DNA from: Streptococcus sp. HMSC067H01
GTDB lineage: Bacteria; Bacillota; Bacilli; Lactobacillales; Streptococcaceae
Assembly (NCBI RefSeq): GCF_001814775.1
Contig: NZ_KV817803.1
Location: forward strand, 167,873 to 231,872
DNA length: 64,000 bases
Direction of reading: 5' to 3'
Shown here piece by piece: positions 56,071 through 64,000 of the stretch; within the stretch, counting starts at the first letter, position 1, and every line of letters begins with the position of its first letter. Both the position numbers and the translations under genes were made by a program. Below the pieces are notes generated by a model, which saw only the letters and a list, made by a program, of their open reading frames with translations, did not search any database and was not told the origin of the DNA.

Positions 56071-56249
56071 CAACGGATAAGTAGGTTATCCTCTTCTTTC
56101 AGAAAGTCTGCGGATGCTGCGAGCAGATAGGAGAGATAGGTGAAATTCTACCGTTGTTTTAAATCAAATACAGAATCAAGTGCACACCTGTGAAGTTGGA
56201 TGGAACCGTGGCTCTGCCACTCCAACGCTTTGTCAGATGTGCTTTTTTC
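56071..56249 (+). ncRNA. T-box leader of serS
   Basis: Senses uncharged tRNA-Ser and antiterminates serS. Stem I is closed by CAACGG (56071) and CCGTTG (56151-56156). The 5' side has AAGTAGG and the 3' side GAAATTCTA, placing UCU (56147-56149) as the likely serine specifier codon. The T-box core is TGGAACCGTGG (56201-56211), close to the UGGNACCGCG consensus. A terminator fold pairs TTGGA and GTGGC with GCCAC and TCCAA, and GCACACCTG with CAGATGTGC before TTTTTT. Confidence 0.9.
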
Positions 56250-56263
56250 ATAAAGGAGTTTAT

Positions 56264-57538
56264 ATGCTAGATATCAAACGTATTCGTACAGACTTTGATG
56301 CTGTCGCAGAAAAATTGGCTACACGTGGTGTAGATGCTGCTATCTTGAACGAGATGAAAGAAATCGATGCTAAACGTCGTGACATCTTGGTTAAGGTTGA
56401 AACCCTCAAGGCAGAGCGTAACACGGTTTCTGCTGAAATTGCTCAAGCTAAGCGCAACAAGGAAAATGCCGATGATAAGATTGCTGCCATGCAAACCCTA
56501 TCTGCCGAAGTCAAAGCACTCGATGCAGAATTAGCTGAAATCGATGCTAAATTGACAGAATTTACCACTACTCTTCCAAACATCCCAGCTGACAGTGTTC
56601 CAATTGGTGCTGATGAAGATGATAATGTAGAAGTTCGCCGTTGGGGAACTCCTCGCGAGTTTGACTTCGAACCAAAAGCCCACTGGGATCTCGGAGAAGA
56701 CCTTGGTATTCTTGACTGGGAACGTGGTGGAAAAGTCACTGGAGCTCGTTTCCTCTTCTATAAAGGCCTTGGAGCTCGCTTAGAACGCGCTATTTACAAC
56801 TTTATGTTGGATGAACATGGTAAGGAAGGTTATACTGAAGTCATTACCCCTTACATGGTTAACCACGATTCTATGTTTGGTACTGGTCAATATCCAAAAT
56901 TCAAGGAAGATACGTTTGAATTGAAAGATACGAACTACGTCCTCATTCCTACCGCTGAAGTACCTTTAACTAACTACTACCGTGATGAAATCATCGATGG
57001 CAAAGATCTACCAATCTACTTTACTGCTATGAGCCCATCTTTCCGTTCAGAAGCTGGTTCTGCTGGTCGCGATACTCGCGGCTTGATCCGTTTACATCAA
57101 TTCCACAAAGTTGAAATGGTGAAATTTGCCAAACCTGAGGAATCATACGAAGAATTGGAGAAAATGACAGCCAACGCTGAAAACATTCTTCAAAAACTAA
57201 ACTTGCCATACCGTGTAGTTGCTCTTTCTACAGGAGATATGGGCTTCTCAGCTGCTAAGACTTACGACTTGGAAGTTTGGATTCCTGCACAAAATACCTA
57301 CCGAGAAATCTCAAGCTGTTCAAATACAGAAGATTTCCAAGCACGTCGTGCCCAAATCCGTTACCGTGATGAAGCAGATGGTAAAGTTAAACTTCTTCAC
57401 ACCTTGAACGGTTCTGGACTTGCTGTTGGACGTACCGTCGCTGCTATCCTTGAAAACTATCAAAATGAAGATGGTTCTGTAACTATTCCTGAAGTTCTTC
57501 GTCCATACATGGGTGGAGCTGAAGTTATCAAACCATAA
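56264..57538 (+). CDS. serS: Seryl-tRNA synthetase
   Basis: Class II synthetase, 424 residues from ATG 56264 ([14 protein letters not shown]) with AAAGGAG upstream; an open frame reaching back to 56180 lies inside the T-box. The N-terminal antiparallel coiled coil runs from about residue 28 to 100. Class II motif 2 is [20 protein letters not shown] (about 255), with [11 protein letters not shown] following. Motif 3 is [17 protein letters not shown] (about 380). Confidence 0.97.
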   Translation: MLDIKRIRTDFDAVAEKLATRGVDAAILNEMKEIDAKRRDILVKVETLKAERNTVSAEIAQAKRNKENADDKIAAMQTLSAEVKALDAELAEIDAKLTEFTTTLPNIPADSVPIGADEDDNVEVRRWGTPREFDFEPKAHWDLGEDLGILDWERGGKVTGARFLFYKGLGARLERAIYNFMLDEHGKEGYTEVITPYMVNHDSMFGTGQYPKFKEDTFELKDTNYVLIPTAEVPLTNYYRDEIIDGKDLPIYFTAMSPSFRSEAGSAGRDTRGLIRLHQFHKVEMVKFAKPEESYEELEKMTANAENILQKLNLPYRVVALSTGDMGFSAAKTYDLEVWIPAQNTYREISSCSNTEDFQARRAQIRYRDEADGKVKLLHTLNGSGLAVGRTVAAILENYQNEDGSVTIPEVLRPYMGGAEVIKP

Positions 57539-57545
57539 AATAAAC

Positions 57546-57570
57546 AAGAGGAAGCATAACTTCCTCTTTT
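57546..57570 (+). terminator. serS terminator
   Basis: AAGAGGAAG pairs with CTTCCTCTT, CATAA loop, then TTTT. Confidence 0.8.
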
Positions 57571-57586
57571 GCATTTCATGTAAGAA

Positions 57587-57617
57587 AACAGGTAGAAAAT
57601 CTTTCATTCTACCTGTT
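57587..57617 (-). terminator. groEL terminator
   Basis: AACAGGTAGA pairs with TCTACCTGTT; the minus strand continues with TTCTTAC, so the U-tract is weak, but the stem is perfect and 14 bp from the groEL stop. Confidence 0.7.
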
Positions 57618-57630
57618 ATTTTTATATTCT

Positions 57631-59550
<1,920 letters not shown>

Positions 59551-59579
59551 CTGTTTTCCTCCATAATTCAATCATATTA

Positions 59580-59645
59580 TTAGCACTCTTTGCATATGAG
59601 TGCTAAACCATAGTTCTATTGTATCACTTAGTCAGAAATAGTCAA
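59580..59645 (-). promoter_or_regulatory. groESL promoter with CIRCE operator
   Basis: TTGACT (59640-59645) and TACAAT (59618-59623) with a 16-bp spacer on the minus strand. A perfect CIRCE (TTAGCACTC, 9 bp, GAGTGCTAA; 59580-59606) covers the start region, so HrcA repression is expected. Confidence 0.95.
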
Positions 59646-59676
59646 GAAAAAAACACCTCAAAATGAATGAGATGTT
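59645..59676 (-). terminator. Terminator of the lev operon
   Basis: AACATCTCA pairs with TGAGGTGTT (one G-T), followed by seven T on the minus strand. It ends where the groESL -35 begins. Confidence 0.85.
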
Positions 59677-59685
59677 CCTTAAAGA

Positions 59686-59979
59686 TCACTTTAGAATTAT
59701 TAACTTTCGATTAAAATCATCGACGACTTTTTGGAGATTGATCCGTCCTCGATAGATACCATATCCAAAAACCACCATTCCCAATATTCCAACCAAGGCA
59801 AGTAAAATTCCAAAAATTAAAATTGGGAGGAAGCTTTTATGAAAGAGATAAATCAAGACCATACCTATACTGGCAATGATAAAGAGTAAGCTAAACCAAC
59901 GGCCAAGATTTTCAATCATATGACGTTGATACTTAATTTCTGTTTCATATCCATTAATAAGTTCTTGTTTTGTAACCAT
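59686..59979 (-). CDS. Small membrane protein at the levX position
   Basis: 97 residues with two adjacent hydrophobic segments (FSLLFIIASIGMVLIYLF and LPILIFGILLALVGILGMVV) flanked by charged helical ends. No conserved motif is recognised. It follows levG by 102 bp, across a hairpin, and ends in the operon terminator. In S. mutans the gene after levDEFG is levX; equivalence here is by position only. Confidence 0.65.
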   Translation of the reverse strand: MVTKQELINGYETEIKYQRHMIENLGRWFSLLFIIASIGMVLIYLFHKSFLPILIFGILLALVGILGMVVFGYGIYRGRINLQKVVDDFNRKLIILK

Positions 59980-59992
59980 GAGGATCCTCCTG

Positions 59993-60046
59993 ACAAAAAT
60001 TGAGAATGAAGGGTAAGAGAAGGAGGTTAGTCTACTTCATTCTCAA
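59993..60046 (-). terminator. Hairpin between levG and the levX-position gene
   Basis: TTGAGAATGAAG (60035-60046 read on the minus strand) pairs perfectly with CTTCATTCTCAA (60000-60011), 23-nt loop, and is followed by TTTTTG. It looks like a partial terminator within the operon. Confidence 0.6.
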
Positions 60047-60081
60047 AATTTTCTACTAGTAAATATGTGCTTTTCTTGAGC

Positions 60082-60918
60082 TTAGTAATTAAGATGTGGG
60101 TCAAAGATACCTAAAGCAACACCGACCAAAGCGACAACAACTAGAAGCAACATAACTTTGTTTGGTGAAACTTTTTTCTTAGACATTAACCACCAGCAAA
60201 TAGTGATGAAAGTTGCTGTCAAGAGACCTGGATAAACACCATCAATCTTTTCTTGGATATTTAAGAATACTTTCCCTTCAGAATTCTCGAATTGAAGAGC
60301 TGTTGTAACAGATACCCAAGTTGCTGCTACCGCACCGATAACCATACCGCCGACAACGCTGATTGCTTTACGAAGTGCTTGTCCTTTTGGTCCTACTAGG
60401 AATTCAACGGCTTTATCTCCTAATTGATACCCTTTAAAGAAGGCAAAGCGCATGCCAAAGTATACCAAGAGGTTCCACACGATGATATAGAAGATAGCCC
60501 CTGCAACGTTACCACCTTTAGAAAGACCGAGGGCAATCCCCAAAAGAACTGGAATCAAGGTCCCAACGACCAAAGAGTCACCAATACCAGCGATTGGTCC
60601 CATCAAACCGGCACGCATACCATTGATGGTTTCACCATCCACTGCATCTCCGTTTGCTCGCGCTTCTTCCAAACCAGCTGTAATCCCTACAACAAGAGAT
60701 CCAAGTTGTGGTTCAGTATTGAAGAAAGCAGTATAAGTTTGCATGGCATCTTTTTGTTCCTCTTTTGTGTCATACATTTCTTCTACGATTGGAAGCATAG
60801 AAGTTAAGTACCCGAAGGTTTGCATGTGTTCTTGAGAGAAACAAGTCAAATGGCCATAATACCAATGATGAAATGCTTTTGCTAATGTTTTCTTTGAAAT
60901 TTTCTTTCTATCAGCCAT
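60082..60918 (-). CDS. levG: PTS mannose/fructose family transporter subunit IID
   Basis: Membrane subunit of the mannose-class PTS, 278 residues from ATG 60918 (MADRKKISKKTLAKAF), just one base after the levF stop, with GGAGG upstream. Features: HHWYYGHLTCFSQEHMQTFG at the start, typical for IID, GPIAGIGDSLVVGTLIPVLLG (in part, about 115), and hydrophobic segments towards the C-terminus. Naming follows the gene order of the levDEFG operon. Confidence 0.88.
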   Translation of the reverse strand: MADRKKISKKTLAKAFHHWYYGHLTCFSQEHMQTFGYLTSMLPIVEEMYDTKEEQKDAMQTYTAFFNTEPQLGSLVVGITAGLEEARANGDAVDGETINGMRAGLMGPIAGIGDSLVVGTLIPVLLGIALGLSKGGNVAGAIFYIIVWNLLVYFGMRFAFFKGYQLGDKAVEFLVGPKGQALRKAISVVGGMVIGAVAATWVSVTTALQFENSEGKVFLNIQEKIDGVYPGLLTATFITICWWLMSKKKVSPNKVMLLLVVVALVGVALGIFDPHLNY

Positions 60919-60919
60919 C

Positions 60920-61762
60920 TTAAATATCCTCCTCATCATCGTCTACGTACACCACTCCAGCTGGAGCTGCTTTCATAGATTTAATCACTTCAAGTTCATA
61001 GTAGATTACTGCAAAGATTAATGAAACAACAGCACTAGCTACCAAGTTCAATCCAAGAGATTTAGCCAAGGTAAATCCAACAAAGAATGGAATGAAATCA
61101 GTTGCTTTTGTAACAATTTGTTTCAACAAGATAGCAATACCGACACATGGGAGAAGGGCTCCAACTGTAAAGAGGGCTTTCATCCAGAAACCATCCATAG
61201 GAAGGTAAAGTTTCATCAAATCAACCATGTTTTCACCATATTTGGTGATAATCATAGTTGGAAGGAAAGAGAAGAGGAAGTGAGAAATCCAAGGATAAAC
61301 CCAGTCAACTGCGTAGAGTTTTTTGAAGTTTCCTTCTGCAACAGCTTTCCAACCAATGTGTTGCCAAAGCAAGTTCATTGTAGCTGTACCGTAGAAAAGA
61401 ACAGTACCGATTGTCCCAACGGCCGCACCGATTGGGGCTGCAGCTGCGGCAATTCCAGCTTCGTCTGTGATGTTATTGGCATGCACAAACAAGATAGCAA
61501 GAGGAACACCGATATAAGAGATGGCACGAACATCGGCAGATACGGTACCACCAGGTGTTACCAAGGCGATATAAACGACTTGAAGGGCAACCCCGACCAT
61601 AATACCAGTTGTCACATCTCCAAGAATTAAACCTGAAATCAACCCACCGATCAAGGGACGACCGAGTGTATAGTTCCCGATACTGGTACCTCCCATACCA
61701 GGCATTGAAGACAAGCTGGCGAAAATACCAAGCAAGATTGCTTGAATCCATGAAATTGTCAT
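60920..61762 (-). CDS. levF: PTS mannose/fructose family transporter subunit IIC
   Basis: 280-residue substrate-translocating membrane subunit with about seven helices. SSMPGMGGTSIGNYTLGRPL and GGLISGLILGD near the N-terminus mark the IIC family. The C-terminus is acidic (VVYVDDDEEDI). It is 56 bp from levE and almost touches levG. Confidence 0.88.
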   Translation of the reverse strand: MTISWIQAILLGIFASLSSMPGMGGTSIGNYTLGRPLIGGLISGLILGDVTTGIMVGVALQVVYIALVTPGGTVSADVRAISYIGVPLAILFVHANNITDEAGIAAAAAPIGAAVGTIGTVLFYGTATMNLLWQHIGWKAVAEGNFKKLYAVDWVYPWISHFLFSFLPTMIITKYGENMVDLMKLYLPMDGFWMKALFTVGALLPCVGIAILLKQIVTKATDFIPFFVGFTLAKSLGLNLVASAVVSLIFAVIYYELEVIKSMKAAPAGVVYVDDDEEDI

Positions 61763-61818
61763 AACAAACGCTCCTTTTGTTTGTAAATTTATTTACCTAA
61801 CAGATAAGACTGTTAGTT

Positions 61819-62313
61819 TTAAAAACCAAATTTAGATTTGAAATCATCCCAGTAACCAATTGAAACATCCGGCAACAATTGGAATTTAACCTTGTAACCT
61901 GCTGCCTGAATAGCCTGAAAGGCTTCTGCTTCTTCCTGTGTGATGGATTGGTTATTGCCCAATTTCACTGCACCAGGTCGATCATTTGCAGGGCCAACGA
62001 TGATTTCTTTAACATCTCCTGGGACAAAACCTTGATCCACCAAAATTTCCTTCATATCGATTGGATTTTTGGTAATCAAGAAGTACCGACTGTCAGATTC
62101 CGTTACTTTTGCTGACTTTTCTTTAAAGGCTTCTTTTGTCCATACAAAGGTTTTCTTGTCTGATGCTCCTTTGTAAGCTTGGATCAAAACCTTGTTTGAT
62201 GCTGCTGCATCGTTTACGGCAATCAAACCATCACATGGTTTTTCTTTTGCCCAGCGTGTGACTGTTTGACCGTGAATCATGCGGTCATCAATCCGTACAA
62301 ATGTTACTACCAT
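61819..62313 (-). CDS. levE: PTS mannose/fructose family subunit IIB
   Basis: 164-residue cytoplasmic phosphocarrier. RIDDRMIHGQTVTRWAKEK (about 7) contains the phosphorylated histidine 14. FQLLPDVSIGYWDDFKSKF is the usual C-terminus. It receives phosphate from the IIA protein and donates it to the incoming sugar. It lies 14 bp after levD. Confidence 0.9.
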   Translation of the reverse strand: MVVTFVRIDDRMIHGQTVTRWAKEKPCDGLIAVNDAAASNKVLIQAYKGASDKKTFVWTKEAFKEKSAKVTESDSRYFLITKNPIDMKEILVDQGFVPGDVKEIIVGPANDRPGAVKLGNNQSITQEEAEAFQAIQAAGYKVKFQLLPDVSIGYWDDFKSKFGF

Positions 62314-62327
62314 AAGGTACCTCCCTA

Positions 62328-62765
62328 TTAAATATCGTCATCATCTTCTTCAGCACTAGTGGCTGAAACTTCAAAAGGTTGTAGTGCAGATTTTGCTTCT
62401 GATAAGATAGTTGCTGACAAATCGTCTCCATCCAACACATCCTTCATCACAACTGCTGTCAGAGCCATGGTCAGGTTCATCCCACCAAGGATCAAAGCTC
62501 CATCTAGCTTTCCAGCTTCTTCTAGGACAGTGGCTGCCGTAGTTAATGGACTACCACCTACAATATCTGCTAAGACCAGCACAGAATCATCTGCTGTCAA
62601 TTCTGAAATGCTCTCTCTAAAATCAACTGCAAAGTCATCGACCGATTTTCCTTCTTTAAGTCCAACTGCGATGACCTGATTCATCTTGTCACCAGCAAAC
62701 ATAGCTAGCGATGTTTTTAGTCCTTCTGCCAATCCACCATGACTGACAAAAATGAGATATTTCAT
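62328..62765 (-). CDS. levD: PTS mannose/fructose family subunit IIA
   Basis: 145-residue cytoplasmic phosphocarrier. FVSHGGLAEGLKTSL has the active histidine (residue 9), and LADIVGGSPLTTAATVL (about 66) is a family signature. The C-terminus is acidic (EEDDDDI). First gene of the PTS set and separate from IIB, as in levDEFG, not fused as in manL. A cre site and inverted repeats lie upstream. Confidence 0.9.
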   Translation of the reverse strand: MKYLIFVSHGGLAEGLKTSLAMFAGDKMNQVIAVGLKEGKSVDDFAVDFRESISELTADDSVLVLADIVGGSPLTTAATVLEEAGKLDGALILGGMNLTMALTAVVMKDVLDGDDLSATILSEAKSALQPFEVSATSAEEDDDDI

Positions 62766-62804
62766 TTTGCTACGCCTCCTTTATTTGACTCTATTGTAGA
62801 ATAT

Positions 62805-62819
62805 TTGGAAGCGCTTTTA
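62805..62819 (-). promoter_or_regulatory. cre-like site upstream of levD
   Basis: On the plus strand TTGGAAGCGCTTTTA matches the cre consensus with one mismatch and has the palindromic AAGCGCTT core. It lies between a TTGACA (62823-62828, minus strand) and TATTCT (62798-62803), spacer 19, a possible levD promoter. Confidence 0.6.
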
Positions 62820-62826
62820 CATTGTC

Positions 62827-62853
62827 AAATGTCACATGATAAACATGACATTT
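62827..62853. promoter_or_regulatory. Inverted repeat, candidate regulator site for levD
   Basis: AAATGTCA (62827-62834) and TGACATTT (62846-62853) are exact complements with an 11-bp spacer, and CATG..CATG lies inside. Further TGACA/TGTCA words occur on both sides. Position upstream of levD and downstream of a LevT-like gene suggests a LevR-type response regulator site; this is inferred. Confidence 0.45.
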
Positions 62854-62857
62854 AGCA

Positions 62858-62894
62858 ACAAAAAAATGACATCTGTCACTTGACACAATGTCAT
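62858..62894 (-). terminator. Terminator after the LevT-like gene
   Basis: ATGACA pairs with TGTCAT, with an inner TGTC/GACA stem, then seven T on the minus strand, 10 bp after the stop codon. Confidence 0.65.
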
Positions 62895-62904
62895 CTTATT
62901 TTTT

Positions 62905-64000
62905 TTAAACTCCTACCTGAAGACTACTTTCAATTTCCCTCTGAATTTGAGGCAAGCGGTTCTCGACATCTTGATCGCGCAAAGCATTGCCAATCAAGTA
63001 GTCCAGCTTTTCCAACATTTCTTTAGAGACATTCTTGGGACTACTTTCAACAGCTTGTTCCATGATACGATTCAAGGTCTGATTGGTCAAGGAATCCGTG
63101 CCAAAATCATCTACCTGTAGAAGATCTTTACTAGATTGACTTTGTACCACCTGTGGCATAACGGAAATCCCTTGAGATTGAGCAAAGAGGAGTTGTTGAA
63201 TTTCTGGATCTTCTGTCAACAATTGCATCAATTCCCAAACTAACTTGGAATGAGGAGTCCGAGCAGACATGGCAAAAGAAGTCGTCGTAACCAAAGTCGC
63301 ATTGGTAGTTTTTGACTTAGCAGGCATAGGGATACAGGTCCAGGTAAAGTTTGAATATTTAGAAACGTGGTAAGGATAAGGTTTATAGGTTCTATATTGA
63401 GCCAAAGTCATGGGATAAAAAGCGACTTTCCCTTGGTCAAAATCTTTGTAACTCACCTTGTAGTTCTTATTCAGGTCTTCCAATTTTTGCAGAAAAGTCA
63501 ATGATTCTTTGACTTCTGGAGCCGTAAGTTTAAGCATCCCACCTTGAAAGAGACTTCCCCCATTTGCTGCCAAAGCTTCTTTCCAGGTATATTCTGTACT
63601 CCCAAACTGATCCAATTGCCCATCTCCATTGGTATCTTTTGTTAGTTTTTTACAAATTGTATAGAACTCTTCCAAGCTCCAACCTTCCTTGGGAACATCA
63701 ATGCCTTCTTTGTCCAGCAAATCTTTATTGACACACATCAAAATAGGATTACTTTCATAAGGTAAGGCATAGGATTGCCCCTGATAGACACCTGATTCAA
63801 ATGCAATAGGATAAAAAGCAGCTTGGTCTTCTTGATTCATATAGCCATTTAACTTTTCTAGAACGCCACGCGCCGCCAATAAGGATAGATCTTGCTCAGA
63901 GACCATGAACACATCCGGCGTCTTTCCTGAAACAATCTTTTCTGAGAGCCAGTCTGAATAATCTGACTGTGGAATCCCATTTTCATATTCCACATGGACA
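62905..64000 (-). CDS. Sugar-binding protein of ABC type, LevT-like (3' part)
   Basis: The frame is open across the window edge, so the N-terminus is missing; 365 codons are visible. It is an extracellular solute-binding family 1 domain: LPYESNPILMCVNKDLLDKE, GWSLEEFYTICKKLTKDTNG and FAMSARTPHSKLVWELMQLL (all typical of maltose-type binding proteins). No ABC permease follows; instead a levDEFG-type PTS does. In S. mutans levQ and levT encode such binding proteins that signal through the LevRS two-component system. By position this is levT; a transporter-linked binding protein is the alternative. Confidence 0.75.
   Translation of the reverse strand, partial: VHVEYENGIPQSDYSDWLSEKIVSGKTPDVFMVSEQDLSLLAARGVLEKLNGYMNQEDQAAFYPIAFESGVYQGQSYALPYESNPILMCVNKDLLDKEGIDVPKEGWSLEEFYTICKKLTKDTNGDGQLDQFGSTEYTWKEALAANGGSLFQGGMLKLTAPEVKESLTFLQKLEDLNKNYKVSYKDFDQGKVAFYPMTLAQYRTYKPYPYHVSKYSNFTWTCIPMPAKSKTTNATLVTTTSFAMSARTPHSKLVWELMQLLTEDPEIQQLLFAQSQGISVMPQVVQSQSSKDLLQVDDFGTDSLTNQTLNRIMEQAVESSPKNVSKEMLEKLDYLIGNALRDQDVENRLPQIQREIESSLQVGV

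Overview
This window is chromosomal DNA of a Streptococcus of the mitis group, most likely close to S. mitis or S. oralis. The basis is the compact low-GC gene layout with AGGAGG-type ribosome binding sites, four BOX repeats (known from S. pneumoniae and relatives), the streptococcal FASII cluster with FabT, FabK and FabM, a complete arginine deiminase operon, and a levDEFG-type mannose-family PTS next to a sugar-binding regulator. The species is not settled by the sequence alone. I see no rRNA, tRNA, CRISPR array, prophage or intact insertion sequence.

Layout. 1-9.2 kb: 5' end of pflB (cut by the window), dinB, uppP, a DUF2207 membrane protein, a two-gene polar amino acid ABC transporter, a 179-bp structured repeat, a small HTH-like protein and an SPFH protein. 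9.2-13.9 kb: ilvB-ilvN-ilvC-ilvA. 14.0-18.6 kb: rplK-rplA, a GNAT/ParB-like pair, a PAP2 phosphatase with the riboflavin transporter ribU under an FMN riboswitch, and trmL behind an unrecognised terminator-ended leader RNA. 19-23.3 kb: trkA-trkH potassium uptake and two membrane proteins. 23.6-30.3 kb: arcA-arcB-arcC-arcD-arcT, with a strong cre site at the promoter. 30.3-30.8 kb: a tandem array of covarying hairpins. 30.8-40.4 kb: prfC, two TIGR02206-like membrane proteins, gatCAB, a butanediol dehydrogenase-type enzyme, efp, an Asp23-family gene and nusB. 40.4-42.7 kb: two tandem CPBP-family genes, the second preceded by a double-glycine leader peptide gene carrying an in-frame stop. 42.7-53.5 kb: the whole FASII operon on the minus strand. 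53.6-57.5 kb: a secreted protein, aspartokinase, a DUF956 protein, and serS under a T-box. 57.6-59.7 kb: groES-groEL under CIRCE. 59.7-64 kb: levD-levE-levF-levG, a small levX-position gene and the 3' part of a LevT-like sugar-binding protein.

How it fits together. The window is dominated by fermentative and anabolic metabolism: pyruvate formate-lyase, arginine fermentation to ornithine, CO2, NH3 and ATP, branched-chain amino acid synthesis, fatty acid synthesis and sugar import. Catabolite-repression sites (cre) are visible at pflB, arcA, the butanediol dehydrogenase gene and levD. RNA-level control is visible at ribU (FMN), serS (T-box), probably rplK, and possibly trmL.

The least explained items are the hairpin array at 30436-30805, the disrupted GG-peptide gene at 42205-42420, the 179-bp terminator-bearing repeat present in two copies, and the leader RNA at 18551-18652.
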